Below, piece by piece: positions 32,998 through 42,497 of a DNA stretch of 64,000 nt. The notes under the pieces were generated by a model. The model was not told the origin of the DNA, searched no databases, and was given only the letters and a program-made list of their open reading frames with translations. The stretch comes from CBDAQR01 sp965199055 (GTDB taxonomy: Bacteria; Pseudomonadota; Gammaproteobacteria; Pseudomonadales; Halieaceae): assembly GCA_965199055.1 (NCBI GenBank), contig CBDAQR010000003.1:496001-560000 (forward strand). The letters run 5' to 3'. Both the position numbers and the translations under genes were made by a program. The first letter of the stretch is position 1. Each line of letters opens with the position of its first letter.

Positions 32998-34737
32998 ATG
33001 CCAGAACAACAACCCTCGGCTGAAAAGCTTCTGCACACGCTCGTGCTAACCCTGCTGCCGCTGCAGCTCTTTATCCTCACGCCGATCACGCTCTATATCG
33101 GCAATATCGCCGAGATGAATGTCGGCCTTGCCGCCGTACTGCAGTTCAGCTTACTCCCCGCGCTGGTCAGCTGGCTCGCAGTTTATGGGGTTTATCGCGC
33201 GCTCAACGAACGACAACGTGTGTTTTGGCTGACTCTGCTGACTTGTACTTCCCTGCTGGTCTGGGTGCAAAGCAACCTTATCGTCTGGGATTACGGCGTG
33301 CTGGACGGCAGCAATATCGATTGGGAGGAATTTGCCTGGCGCGGTTGGATCGATCTCGCGCTTTGGGTGTTTGTGCTCGTTGCGGGTACTGTTCTATTGC
33401 GACAGCGACTCAAGCTGCTGTGCACCGCTGCTGTACTGATCGTCGGCAGCCAGGCCCTGTCTGTCACGCTTAACCTGTTTTCAGTGTCGGCCGATCTCGC
33501 ACCACGACAGCAGTTCGACAGTCAACTCGACTACGCCAGGCTGCATCAACTGTCGAGCGAACAAAACGTGATTCACCTCACGGTGGATGGCTTTCAGGCT
33601 GACGTGTTCGACTTTCTCATGAATGAACCCACCGTGGGCCCCGTATACCGGGACGTCTTTAGCGGCTTCACGTTTTATAAGGAGAATATGGGGGTTTTTC
33701 CCTACACCCGTTTCTCTGTACCGGCCTTTCTCGGCGGCGAAATCTATAAGAATAACGAGAAGAAGGACGCCTATATCGACCGCGTGCTGGGCGGCAACAA
33801 CATTCTCAACGAAGCGAAGAAACAAGGCTTTGCGCTTGATATTGCCAGCGGTGATAACTACTGGGTCAATCGTTACGCCAGCACCCACTACGACCACATC
33901 TACAATCTGGACAACGATATTTCGATTAACCCGGCGCACAAACAAGCGGCCATGCTGATCGATATCTCACTGTTTCGATCAACCCCCCACTTTTTAAAGC
34001 GTCACATCTACAGCCAGCAGGACTGGTTGTTATCTCGCCTGTTCACTCTCTCCAAGGGTGATAGCGAGTGGTACTTCATGCACACGCGCTTTCTGAACAG
34101 CCTGATCCGCCGTATGGAGACCAGCCGCAGCGAGCCCGTGTACAAATATTTTCACGTGATGAACACGCACAACCCTATGGTGGTTGACGCAAACTGCGAC
34201 TATCTCGGCGGCACCGTGAGCATGACGCGAGAAACCCTTACCTGGCAGACCAAGTGCACGATGGACACCCTGACCGCGCTACTGGAGCGCTTCAAAGCGC
34301 TGGGGATATACGATTCCAGCCTGATCGTCATTCAGGGCGACCACGGCGGCTGGATCGGCACCTATCGCCAGGGCGCCGACATCGAATTCCCTGGCGGCGC
34401 CAAAGGCCCAGAGTGGATCAAGTCGCTGGCCTCGCCACTACTGGTCATCAAGCCACCCCAAACAAACACGGCTTTTACCGTTTCCGAGCAGCTCACGTCA
34501 CTGGCGCAGTTGCCGGCCACCATCGCGGATATCATGGGCTGGAACAACGACTTTGGCCAAGTCTCGATAAAGGCTGATTCAAGCGAGCAACCCGAGACAC
34601 GCCAGTTCTACTATTACGACTGGCAGCGAAATGCGTGGGAGACGGATTACACCGGACCGATATTCGAATTCACCCTCAGCGGCAGCCTTTACGAGGGCCC
34701 CTGGCTGCCAGGAGAGGTGCACCTGCCACCGCAGTAA
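32998..34737 (+). CDS. membrane sulfatase/phosphoethanolamine-transferase fold enzyme
   Basis: A 579-residue protein with about four N-terminal TM helices (to residue ~165) and a large periplasmic alkaline-phosphatase-superfamily domain. 'VIHLTVDGFQADVFDF' holds the first metal Asp, 'GVFPYTRFSVPAFLGGE' is the expected nucleophile region (Thr or Ser), and 'SLIVIQGDHGGWIGTYRQG' contains the late D-H pair for metal. Lipoteichoic-acid-synthase-like and EptA-like enzymes share this plan and transfer phospho-glycerol or -ethanolamine to lipids or glycans; sulfatases cleave. Which applies is open. It converges with the glycan operon that follows on the minus strand. Confidence 0.82.
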   Translation: MPEQQPSAEKLLHTLVLTLLPLQLFILTPITLYIGNIAEMNVGLAAVLQFSLLPALVSWLAVYGVYRALNERQRVFWLTLLTCTSLLVWVQSNLIVWDYGVLDGSNIDWEEFAWRGWIDLALWVFVLVAGTVLLRQRLKLLCTAAVLIVGSQALSVTLNLFSVSADLAPRQQFDSQLDYARLHQLSSEQNVIHLTVDGFQADVFDFLMNEPTVGPVYRDVFSGFTFYKENMGVFPYTRFSVPAFLGGEIYKNNEKKDAYIDRVLGGNNILNEAKKQGFALDIASGDNYWVNRYASTHYDHIYNLDNDISINPAHKQAAMLIDISLFRSTPHFLKRHIYSQQDWLLSRLFTLSKGDSEWYFMHTRFLNSLIRRMETSRSEPVYKYFHVMNTHNPMVVDANCDYLGGTVSMTRETLTWQTKCTMDTLTALLERFKALGIYDSSLIVIQGDHGGWIGTYRQGADIEFPGGAKGPEWIKSLASPLLVIKPPQTNTAFTVSEQLTSLAQLPATIADIMGWNNDFGQVSIKADSSEQPETRQFYYYDWQRNAWETDYTGPIFEFTLSGSLYEGPWLPGEVHLPPQ

Positions 34738-34749
34738 CTGTGCAGTAAG

Positions 34750-35970
34750 CTAATCGCGCGAGTCGAGCTGCGCGAGCACCCCGCGGAGTCCGTCGGTCAT
34801 TTGCGCAAGACTGAAGCGCTGATCAAAGTCGGCCTTAACATTGGCTCCCAGCGAGCGCGCCAGGGCCGGATCGTTCAACAGCGCTTCGATAGCATCAGCC
34901 AGCTCGTGCGGGCTCTTGGGCTCCACCAACATTCCTGTTCGACCGTGCTCGAAATCCTCGGGGATGCCATCACAGCGTGTGGTCACAATCGGCAGACCTT
35001 TGTGCATCGCTTCCAGCAGCGAGATCGCCCCACTGCCCTCTTCCACCGAAGGAAAAACGAATATGTCGGTCTCATCCAACACCGCTTCGACCGAGCTGAC
35101 AAACCCTGGAAAGGACACCACGTCGGTAATTCCGAGTCTATGCGCGAGACGCTCATTGGCAGCCCGGAAGGGACCATCGCCGGCCACGACACATTCGAAG
35201 GCCACGTCACGCGCCTTTAGTAGCGCTACCGCATGCAGTAGATCGTTAATGCCTTTGCGCGGATCCTGGCGACAGATACAGGTAATTTTTTGCCCGGAGC
35301 CGGGTGCTTTCAATCTCCCATCGCCCTGGCGCTCGTAAAGGTCGATAAAGTACGGCGTCTTGACGATGGTTTGCGGGTCCAGCTCAGGTAACTCTTCCAA
35401 CAATATGCTTCGACTGGATTCGTAGTGAACAATAATTCGATCCAGCTCGCGCAACGTCGCGTGTTCTTTGGGCACATAGAACCAGTCGATGACACGGCAA
35501 AGCACGGCGATGGAAAGCGCCTTCAAATAGCCGTAATCCTCGGCCGGGCAGCCCAACTGCTGACCCGCGTACTCATGTCGAAAGGTGGTGAAATAGGCCG
35601 CTACGGAATCGATCTTAACGGTATCGCCAGCGTGTCGCGCTTTCAGGATATTGCCGACCCTACCCCAAATTGCAGCGCCGTAAATCAACGCGGCTTGAAT
35701 GTCGTTTTCGACAATGATCTCGTCGATGCGATTCGCTAGCTGCCTCATCATCACAAAGGAGCTGACGCTCGCCAGCTTTCGCAAGGATGATTTAACGTGC
35801 ACAAAGGTGCAGAAGTCGCCCTCTATGACTTCATCTTCACCGCTAACCCCTACCACAAAAACCGTGTAGCCCAGCTGACGCAAGGCCTTGGCGACGTTGT
35901 AGCTGTAAGATCCCAGTCCACCGGGCATGGTGGTGGGCGACTTTCCGCTCACAACAAAGGCATATTTCAT
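34750..35970 (-). CDS. glycosyltransferase, GT4 family
   Basis: A 406-residue GT-B enzyme. 'SPTTMPGGLGSYSYNVAKAL' is the N-terminal acceptor-lobe glycine loop. 'KITCICRQDPRKGINDLLHA' and 'EEGSGAISLLEAMHKGLPIV' (the E-x7-E motif) are the nucleotide-sugar lobe. It transfers a sugar from a nucleotide donor, retaining configuration, on the cytosolic face. The long 5' reading is discarded; the ATG overlaps the stop of the flippase-like gene by four bases. It is the last gene of the operon. Confidence 0.92.
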   Translation of the reverse strand: MKYAFVVSGKSPTTMPGGLGSYSYNVAKALRQLGYTVFVVGVSGEDEVIEGDFCTFVHVKSSLRKLASVSSFVMMRQLANRIDEIIVENDIQAALIYGAAIWGRVGNILKARHAGDTVKIDSVAAYFTTFRHEYAGQQLGCPAEDYGYLKALSIAVLCRVIDWFYVPKEHATLRELDRIIVHYESSRSILLEELPELDPQTIVKTPYFIDLYERQGDGRLKAPGSGQKITCICRQDPRKGINDLLHAVALLKARDVAFECVVAGDGPFRAANERLAHRLGITDVVSFPGFVSSVEAVLDETDIFVFPSVEEGSGAISLLEAMHKGLPIVTTRCDGIPEDFEHGRTGMLVEPKSPHELADAIEALLNDPALARSLGANVKADFDQRFSLAQMTDGLRGVLAQLDSRD

Positions 35971-36941
35971 GTGGCTTCCCGTGGCCCGCTGAGGAGCATA
36001 CGTATGGAAAGTAAGCCCACAAGGGCATCGAAAATAGTAAGCCAGAAGCGGAACAGCACCGCGATGTAGATCGCCTGCGAAGCGCCCAGGCTGGCACTGA
36101 GTAGCGCAATCAACATGCCGTCGCGCACACCCAGACCACCCGGTGCAAAGAACGCAAAGAAGCCGACAATAAAGGCCAGCGCATTCATCGACGGCAATAG
36201 CAGCAGGCTGGCGCTGCTGCCCGAAGCCCCGAACACCATCAGGTAGAGGCACACAAGAATGCCGCCGATAAACAACCATTCCAGCAGGTACCAACAAAAC
36301 AGATTGAGGTAGGCGCCGAATGGAATTTCATAGTCTTCGACCTGGCTTTCCTTACGAACCTTGCGAATGAGAAGCACCAGGTAATGCGCGAACCGGTTGT
36401 TCACCAGGGGAGCAATCAAGGCGGACACTAACAGCAGACTCAACAGCGGCAACCAGTGGTCGGGCCGCTCTGCCAGCAACCAGCCACAGCCACCGAACAC
36501 CAGACCCGCATGCACACTGACCAGTTGTTCGGCGTAATTGCTCATCAGCATCTGGCGATTGCTCAGCCCCCGGCGCGTGAGGTCTTTGCCGCGGATGATG
36601 AAGCCCCACACCTTGCCAGGGATGTACTTGCCGATGAGCACGAGTGATATCTGACCGACACTGTGAAAGAACGGCAACTCAACGTCGGAATAGACGCGAA
36701 TGGCGCGCTGCCAGGCGGCGCCGGCAACGGCAAGAAATAGCAGGTGGCAAATAACCGCCCCGCCGAGGAAGACGGGATTCACGCTGGCAGGGAGTTCCAG
36801 CTCACCCAGCAAATCGACCGACTGCGTCAAAACAAAGAACAGGGCGAGTAAGACCAGTGACACCAGGATCAGGGTAAGCACCTGGCGCTGCATCTGCTGG
36901 CCGGTGACTTCGCTCGCTGAACGACTCCCGGACGTGCTCAT
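35967..36941 (-). CDS. LPG-synthase TM region / flippase-like (UPF0104) membrane protein
   Basis: A 324-residue protein with about eight TM helices. The motif 'LVLIGKYIPGKVWGFIIRGK' and the later 'FAFFAPGGLGVRDGMLIALL' are typical of the UPF0104/AglD-like family, related to the membrane part of lysylphosphatidylglycerol synthase. Members are proposed flippases or partners of polyprenol-sugar enzymes. Its place between the methyltransferase and the GT4 gene, with ATGA overlaps on both sides, ties it to the same glycan pathway. Flippase function is an inference. Confidence 0.85.
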   Translation of the reverse strand: MSTSGSRSASEVTGQQMQRQVLTLILVSLVLLALFFVLTQSVDLLGELELPASVNPVFLGGAVICHLLFLAVAGAAWQRAIRVYSDVELPFFHSVGQISLVLIGKYIPGKVWGFIIRGKDLTRRGLSNRQMLMSNYAEQLVSVHAGLVFGGCGWLLAERPDHWLPLLSLLLVSALIAPLVNNRFAHYLVLLIRKVRKESQVEDYEIPFGAYLNLFCWYLLEWLFIGGILVCLYLMVFGASGSSASLLLLPSMNALAFIVGFFAFFAPGGLGVRDGMLIALLSASLGASQAIYIAVLFRFWLTIFDALVGLLSIRMLLSGPREAT

Positions 36942-37663
36942 GGTTGCGGCCTGGCGACAACGATATAGCCCGTACCCAGATCCGTCCCACTGAACAGCAA
37001 CTGCAACAGGGAAAATGGCAACAGGGTATAGCGATTCAGCAGAAGGCGCAGCACACCGCCAGATCGGCTGACATGATTGAGCCCGCTGCGCGCTACCTGC
37101 TTGTCTTCTGGCTCCGGGGTTTTCAGGCGATGGTAGAGATGCAACAGAGGCCTGAGCACATTGCTGAGGGGAAAGCCGTAGTTCACCATCCGCTCGACAC
37201 GAAAGCCGGACTCATCCAGCATGCCCTCAATCTCTTCACGGCTGAAACACTCCATACCCCCGGTCCTTTCTTCCGCCGTACCCTTGTGCCGGATATTGGT
37301 AAAGGAAAAAACTACACGGCCGCTCTCTTCAAGCCTATCTCTCAACGTGCGCAGATAAGCCCCGGGATCATCGATGTAACCGATGAGCTCGAAGAACATG
37401 ACATAGTCAAACTGTCCATCGTCCGGGAACTGATCCAGCAGCTCTACCTGGCGAATACCCTGTTCTGAAAAACGCTGTTCGACGAGAGACCTCGCCTCGG
37501 CCGACGGGTCATAGGCACATCCCAAGTAACCTTTCGCGGCGAGATTGATCAGCATATCCCCGGCACCATAGCCCAGCTCCAGAAATCGTCCCTTTCCGCA
37601 ATCGTCGAGCAGACGGTTCACCATGAACTCTCTCAGCAGATAACGGGGAGCACGGGCCGCCAA
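36938..37663 (-). CDS. class I SAM-dependent methyltransferase
   Basis: A 241-residue cytosolic methyltransferase: 'FLELGYGAGDMLINLAAKGY' is motif I (SAM-binding), 'GCAYDPSAEARSLV' the acidic strand-2 end, and 'YVMFFELIGYIDDPGAYLRT' motif IV to V. The C-terminal ~70 residues are hydrophobic/basic and may touch the membrane. Such enzymes in glycan clusters methylate sugars or cap polysaccharide chains; the substrate is not evident. The stop overlaps the start of the flippase-like gene, and its own start is 30 bases behind the aminotransferase stop. Confidence 0.87.
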   Translation of the reverse strand: MAARAPRYLLREFMVNRLLDDCGKGRFLELGYGAGDMLINLAAKGYLGCAYDPSAEARSLVEQRFSEQGIRQVELLDQFPDDGQFDYVMFFELIGYIDDPGAYLRTLRDRLEESGRVVFSFTNIRHKGTAEERTGGMECFSREEIEGMLDESGFRVERMVNYGFPLSNVLRPLLHLYHRLKTPEPEDKQVARSGLNHVSRSGGVLRLLLNRYTLLPFSLLQLLFSGTDLGTGYIVVARPQP

Positions 37664-37693
37664 GGTTCGTTCTATCCTTCGCCGACAGGCTTA

Positions 37694-38677
37694 TCAGGCA
37701 TGCTCATTAACGACCCCGGCAATATGCCTGACGTCATCGAGCGTAATTGCATCAGATACAGGCAAGTAGCAGGTGTTGCTATACAAGCGATAGGCCTCTA
37801 ACTGCTGGTAATCTTCTCGCACGCCAAAGCAAGGCTGCATCGACATCGGTGCGAACGTGCGGCGCGCCTGAATGCCCTTGCCGTTTAGCAGGTCAACCAG
37901 CTGTTGCGGGTGTTCACAATTGATATCGTAGACCCAAACCACGTCGCGCGTTTCGCGGATGAAGCGGTCATCGAGGTGCTCGTCATAACAGGCCTCGATT
38001 TGCTTGCGGTGCGCCAGGCTCGCATCGACGCTGCCCAGCGAACGACCAGCCAACAGTGCTTGCTGATCGGGCATACGGTAGTTGAACCCGATGCGCTCAT
38101 GCACGTAGTTGTGCTCACTCCCAAAGCTCATGTTTTTCAGGTCACGCAGATTAGCCGCATAGTCCGGGTCATCGCGCACGGTTATCGCGCCACCCTCTTC
38201 GGCATGCACAATCTTGTTTCGATAGAACGAGAAGCAGCCAATGCCGAGACTGCCAACCTTATGGCCCTTGCGATCACCATCATGGTAATAGGAGCCATGT
38301 GACTCACAGCAATCTTCAATGAGGTCCAACCGATACTGGCGACACAGCTTCTGTATATGCTCTACCTCACACACCCGCCCGTAGACATGGGTAATGAGGA
38401 TGGCGACGGTCTTGTCGCTTATCTTGGCTTCGATCTGTGAAGGATCGATGTTCATGTCTGTCCGGCAATCGACAAAGACCGGCGTACAACCGGCGTAATG
38501 GATGGCGAAGGCGGTAGCGATCATCGAGAACTCGGTAGTAATGATCTCGGCACCGGCGGGATAGTGCTTGCCCTCTATCGCAAGATGGAGAGCTGCCGTG
38601 CCCGTATTGGTGCTGATCGTGTCAGCAACGCCGATATAGTCAGAGAAATCCCGCTCGAGTTCTTCGTAGGGCGCCAT
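37694..38677 (-). CDS. DegT/DnrJ/EryC1-family sugar aminotransferase
   Basis: A 327-residue PLP enzyme. 'SDYIGVADTISTNTGTAALH' is the PLP-phosphate turn, 'DLIEDCCESHGSYYHDG' carries the cofactor Asp, and the Schiff-base Lys is in 'FSFYRNKIVHAEEGGAI'. The end 'MPDQQALLAGRSLGSVDASL' is typical of the family. It aminates a keto-sugar nucleotide, probably the product of the adjacent epimerase/dehydratase, giving an amino-sugar donor for the glycosyltransferases. The start overlaps the epimerase stop (TAATG). Confidence 0.92.
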   Translation of the reverse strand: MAPYEELERDFSDYIGVADTISTNTGTAALHLAIEGKHYPAGAEIITTEFSMIATAFAIHYAGCTPVFVDCRTDMNIDPSQIEAKISDKTVAILITHVYGRVCEVEHIQKLCRQYRLDLIEDCCESHGSYYHDGDRKGHKVGSLGIGCFSFYRNKIVHAEEGGAITVRDDPDYAANLRDLKNMSFGSEHNYVHERIGFNYRMPDQQALLAGRSLGSVDASLAHRKQIEACYDEHLDDRFIRETRDVVWVYDINCEHPQQLVDLLNGKGIQARRTFAPMSMQPCFGVREDYQQLEAYRLYSNTCYLPVSDAITLDDVRHIAGVVNEHA

Positions 38678-39645
38678 TAAAAGTTCCAGCTGTTACCATT
38701 ATCGCGAAAATCTTGAATAGTCCGCTTCAACGCTTCTTCCAGCGGCACTTCCGGGCGCGCAGGAATGGCCTCGTAGAGCTTGGTGTTGTCCGATTGCAGG
38801 TGCCAGATTTCCCAGGGCCGCACACGCTTCTGATCCACATTAATAGTGATTTCGTCATAGCCCATGAGCTTGCCTATGAGCTCGGCCAGATCATAGATTT
38901 TGATGCCGCCCTCACTGCCCATGTTGTATACCTCACCAAACTCGCCATGCTCGAGAAGCGAGACGGCCATGCGCACGGCATCCCCGGCATACTGAAAGTC
39001 ACGGAATGAGTTATTGCCCAAATTGACCGTGCTGCTCTCTGCGAGCTGGGTAATGATCTCGGGGATAACATACTCATGGCTCTCGCGCTCGCCGACACAG
39101 TTAAACTGCCGCATGGCGATAGCGGGCACCTGGGCTTCGCGCCAGCGCACCTGAATTAGACCGTCTGCGGCCAGCTTGGAAACACCGTAGGTCGAGTGGG
39201 CTTCCACCGGGTCCGTTTCGGAAATCTTGCCAGTCATATCGCCGTAGATTTCGGCGGAGGACACCTGCAGGATGCCCCGAATACCCGCTTTCTGGCAGGA
39301 ATTCAGCACTTTCAGCACGGCCGTAGCATTGATCTCAAAGAAGTGCATCGGCCGCTCGAAACTCTCAGGGATGTAGGGCTCGGCGGCATAGTTCATGACG
39401 TACTCTGCGCCGAAGTCAGTGAGTATTCGACTCAGCTCATTCTCGTCATCGCGGATATCGAACCACAGGAAATCAGCCTTGTCGTGGATGTTCTTTTTGA
39501 CCCCTGTGATCAGATTATCAAGGACCAGAACCTCACAGTTCCTTTCCTCAATCAGATAATCGACGAGATGGGAACCCAGAAAACCCGCACCCCCAGGCAC
39601 GCAGACTTTTGAGTTTCTGATTTCTCGTTTGGCTTGCATCAACAT
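38677..39645 (-). CDS. nucleotide-sugar epimerase/dehydratase (extended SDR)
   Basis: A 322-residue extended SDR. 'VCVPGGAGFLGSHLVDYLIE' is the NAD loop, 'LVLDNLITGVKKNI' the strand-2 Asp, and catalytic Ser and Tyr-x3-Lys are 'LQVSSAEIYGD' and 'TYGVSKLAADG'. 'MRQFNCVGERESHEYVIPEI' is the substrate-binding region of dTDP-glucose/GDP-mannose 4,6-dehydratases and UDP-sugar epimerases. With the next gene (DegT type) it can make a 4-amino-deoxysugar, the standard pairing. The precise sugar is open. An alternative start is the ATG two codons in. Confidence 0.92.
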   Translation of the reverse strand: MLMQAKREIRNSKVCVPGGAGFLGSHLVDYLIEERNCEVLVLDNLITGVKKNIHDKADFLWFDIRDDENELSRILTDFGAEYVMNYAAEPYIPESFERPMHFFEINATAVLKVLNSCQKAGIRGILQVSSAEIYGDMTGKISETDPVEAHSTYGVSKLAADGLIQVRWREAQVPAIAMRQFNCVGERESHEYVIPEIITQLAESSTVNLGNNSFRDFQYAGDAVRMAVSLLEHGEFGEVYNMGSEGGIKIYDLAELIGKLMGYDEITINVDQKRVRPWEIWHLQSDNTKLYEAIPARPEVPLEEALKRTIQDFRDNGNSWNF

Positions 39646-39702
39646 CTGCTGTTCACATTATTATCGATAATCAGTAGCGCTCAGCGCGGCTTCACGCTGG
39701 CA

Positions 39703-40560
39703 CTAATGGTCGCTCTTATAGAGCAAACTGCTTACTTGTTCCGACACCAGGCCGATCAGAAAAATAATGACGCTACTCACAAAGAGCAACAGACTCATAT
39801 TGGTGAATCGACCGTCGGTCGCAAAGGTGTAACCGTAGTAGGCCAGACCGAGCAAAAAGCAGGACGACGCTATCGGGAAAAACAACTTTAGTGGCGAGTA
39901 CAGCGTTCCAATCTTGAAGATGATCAGCAGGAAGCGCAGACCGTCTCGCCACAGATTGATGTGACTCTTGCCCGAACGTTCCTCGCACCGAATCGGCACA
40001 AATCCGACCGTATAGCCAGCGCGATAGAAGGCCATAGTGGAGGTAGTGGGGTAAGAGAACCCGTTGGGCAGCAAGTACAGAAATTCCAGGAACTTCTCTC
40101 GACGCACCGCTCGCATACCCGATGTCAGGTCATGGATTTTGTGACCCACCATCCAACTGGCCATCAGGTTGTAAAAATTATTGGCACCCCAGCGCATAAT
40201 GCTGGCCTGGGAATCCAGTCCGGAGCGAGCCCCTACGACCAGATCATAGCCTTCCGAAAACTTGGCCAGCAGTGGCTCCACATCAGCCACCCGATGCTGG
40301 CCATCTCCATCCATGAACAAAACGATTTCGCGAGTGGCGCTGCGCGCTCCCGTCTTGATGGCGGCACCATTGCCTTTGGAATAAGCGTGCGACACGACGG
40401 TGGCTCCCAGCGATTGCACCAGCGTTGCGGTGTCGTCCGTGGAGCCGTCATCCACCACAATAATCTCAGCCTCAGGGAAGGACGCCACCAGCTCCGGCAG
40501 AAACCGGGAAAGCCCCGCGCTCTCATTCTTTGCCGGTATCACTATTGAAAGGTTTTGCAT
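39703..40560 (-). CDS. polyprenyl-phosphate glycosyltransferase, GT2 family
   Basis: A 285-residue protein. The GT-A core has 'LSIVIPAKNESAGLSRFL', 'IIVVDDGSTDDTATLVQSLG', 'VVSHAYSKGNGAAIKTGARS' and the DxD motif in 'VLFMDGDGQHRVADV'. Two C-terminal TM helices follow ('LFFPIASSCFLLGLAYYGY' and a last one ending SSLLYKSDH). This is the dolichyl-phosphate mannose synthase/ArnC-like arrangement, which loads a sugar on polyprenyl phosphate. Such lipid-linked monosaccharides are the donors of GT-C enzymes such as the two large membrane proteins encoded next upstream, which supports a membrane glycosylation pathway. Confidence 0.93.
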   Translation of the reverse strand: MQNLSIVIPAKNESAGLSRFLPELVASFPEAEIIVVDDGSTDDTATLVQSLGATVVSHAYSKGNGAAIKTGARSATREIVLFMDGDGQHRVADVEPLLAKFSEGYDLVVGARSGLDSQASIMRWGANNFYNLMASWMVGHKIHDLTSGMRAVRREKFLEFLYLLPNGFSYPTTSTMAFYRAGYTVGFVPIRCEERSGKSHINLWRDGLRFLLIIFKIGTLYSPLKLFFPIASSCFLLGLAYYGYTFATDGRFTNMSLLLFVSSVIIFLIGLVSEQVSSLLYKSDH

Positions 40561-40598
40561 TGCGGCACAGCACCTGTTTGAGAATGTGTCATAGTAAA

Positions 40599-42497
40599 TT
40601 ACTCGCCGATAAATAGCTCTAGATTGTAGGTCTCCTGCCTGCTCAGCAAGCCGGCGTCACGTCGTTGCAGCAGCTCTTGTAGCGCAGCTTCTCTGCGCTC
40701 CTGCAGGTCCAGCGCAGAGGCGAGATACAGCTGAAACTGCAGGGAAATAACCTCCTCGGGCTCTGCCGCGTAGAGCAGATCGGCGTAGTACAGCGCCTGC
40801 TCGAAGTTGCCCCGATAGTTCTCCAGAAACATCAGCGCGCCGAGAATTCTCGGCGTGGCCAATACCGTCTCTCCCGGCAAAAACAAGGCGTCCATTTCGT
40901 CAGCGACAGCTGCAGCGTCTATGGCAGGACAAAGGCCTGACACGATCCGGTCGATCAGCATGCTCACCTGGTTAGAAAGATCCGCCTTTAGCATCGCGTC
41001 ACCAGCGGCGGTTAAACCCGCCCAGTGATCACCGGGTAACGCACTATTGGCAATACAGTGAAAGTTTGCGCTGATTACGGCATTGCGCAGATCACCCGAC
41101 TGCTCCATCTCAGCTGCGCGACGGACCAGGGCGGCGGCTTCTTCGAGCGCCCCGTGGCGAGCGTAGATCTGGGCCAGTGCATAATGGGCCCGCGCAGAAT
41201 CCGGATGCGAGTTTACCGCCTCCATATGCAACAAGGTGTTGTCCGACCAAATAATGGCCTGGGAGCCCAACAGGAGAATATGGCGCGTTAACAGAGAGAC
41301 GAGTACGAATGCCAGCCAGGGAGTGAGAAACGCAATGCGCCGCGAGACTTCCACCCCCAGGCCGACAACCATCAAGGCCAGACCCATTGCGGGCAGATAA
41401 TTGCGATGCTCAAAGTAGAGCTCCAGCGGTAACACACTGGATTCCATCGCGTGGCCCAACAAAAATAAGAGTAGGCCCAGCGCCGCCACGCGCAATACCC
41501 CGCTTATCGCACTGGCGACAATGGCAGCCATGGCCAGCAACCAGGCTAGCATCGAGACCAGGGTACTCAATGGCGCGAACAAACTCTGGGACACGGCGAT
41601 ATCGTCGTGATAGACCCCCAGCACATGGACGTCGGGCCAGAAAAATTGCCCCATATAAGCCCAGAGAATGCGCGTTTGCGTCAGCAGCCTTTGCCAGACT
41701 GTGAAGTCTCGGTCTGCATAGCCGGCGAGCAGCCATTCTGGTGCCAGCATCAGCACCAGCAAAACACCTAGCGCGCCGCCCATTACCAGCACCGCATGGG
41801 CGCCTACGATCCTCTGGCTCATCCGCGCACTGGCGGCCCGGCCGCGAAAAACAAACACCTCCAGTGCGCTCATCATGGGCAGCACCAATAGACCATTTTC
41901 CTTAGAGAACACGGATAGCAGCAGCGCCAATAAGCACGCAAGGTAATGCGCCGCGGATGACCGGTCCGCCAGTTGGCGTTCGCGGGCAAGGCAATACATC
42001 AACAGAGACAGCAAACCAAATCCTGCGGATAGCAATGTCATACGCTGCACGACATACAGGGTGGTGCTGAGCAGCAGGGGCGCGGATAGCCACAAGCCGG
42101 CCCCCAATACCCCCCAATAGGCGGGGCCGATATGACCGCTGGCCCGCACTATGCCCCCGATAAGCATGTAGACCAGGCAGGCGTTGATGAGGTGGATCAA
42201 GATACCCAGCTGCTTCTGCCCGGCAACACCGCGGTCAAAGTAGAGCTTTTCAGCCACAAAGCTGAGCATCGACACCGGCCGCCCCGTCGGTCCAGACACG
42301 TTATCTGCGACGATATCGCGGGCAAATTCCGGTTGCTGCTCAATACGCTCGAGCATTTTCAGGTTTTCCCAGTCGTCCAGCAGTAACGGACCACTGATAC
42401 CCGGCCAATACGCCCACGCCACGAGAAGCAGCAACACTACCCAGGCAAAATGCCAGGTACGTCGCCTCCCCAACGCAGCCCCGAGACGGCAAGTCAT
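40599..42497 (-). CDS. multi-TM GT-C/TMTC-like protein with C-terminal TPR (paralogue 2)
   Basis: A 632-residue inner-membrane protein with ten or more TM helices and TPR-like helices at the end ('HPDSARAHYALAQIYARHGA'). The first periplasmic loop has 'LLLDDWENLKML' (Asp41-Asp42). The blocks shared with its two paralogues are 'VVQRMTLLSAGFGLLSL', 'FSKENGLLVLPMM', 'YHDDIAVSQSLF' and 'FEHRNYLPAMGLALMVVG'. It likely transfers a sugar from a polyprenyl carrier to a protein on the outer face, with the TPR tail giving specificity. The start overlaps the stop of the next paralogue gene by four bases. Confidence 0.8.
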   Translation of the reverse strand: MTCRLGAALGRRRTWHFAWVVLLLLVAWAYWPGISGPLLLDDWENLKMLERIEQQPEFARDIVADNVSGPTGRPVSMLSFVAEKLYFDRGVAGQKQLGILIHLINACLVYMLIGGIVRASGHIGPAYWGVLGAGLWLSAPLLLSTTLYVVQRMTLLSAGFGLLSLLMYCLARERQLADRSSAAHYLACLLALLLSVFSKENGLLVLPMMSALEVFVFRGRAASARMSQRIVGAHAVLVMGGALGVLLVLMLAPEWLLAGYADRDFTVWQRLLTQTRILWAYMGQFFWPDVHVLGVYHDDIAVSQSLFAPLSTLVSMLAWLLAMAAIVASAISGVLRVAALGLLLFLLGHAMESSVLPLELYFEHRNYLPAMGLALMVVGLGVEVSRRIAFLTPWLAFVLVSLLTRHILLLGSQAIIWSDNTLLHMEAVNSHPDSARAHYALAQIYARHGALEEAAALVRRAAEMEQSGDLRNAVISANFHCIANSALPGDHWAGLTAAGDAMLKADLSNQVSMLIDRIVSGLCPAIDAAAVADEMDALFLPGETVLATPRILGALMFLENYRGNFEQALYYADLLYAAEPEEVISLQFQLYLASALDLQERREAALQELLQRRDAGLLSRQETYNLELFIGE

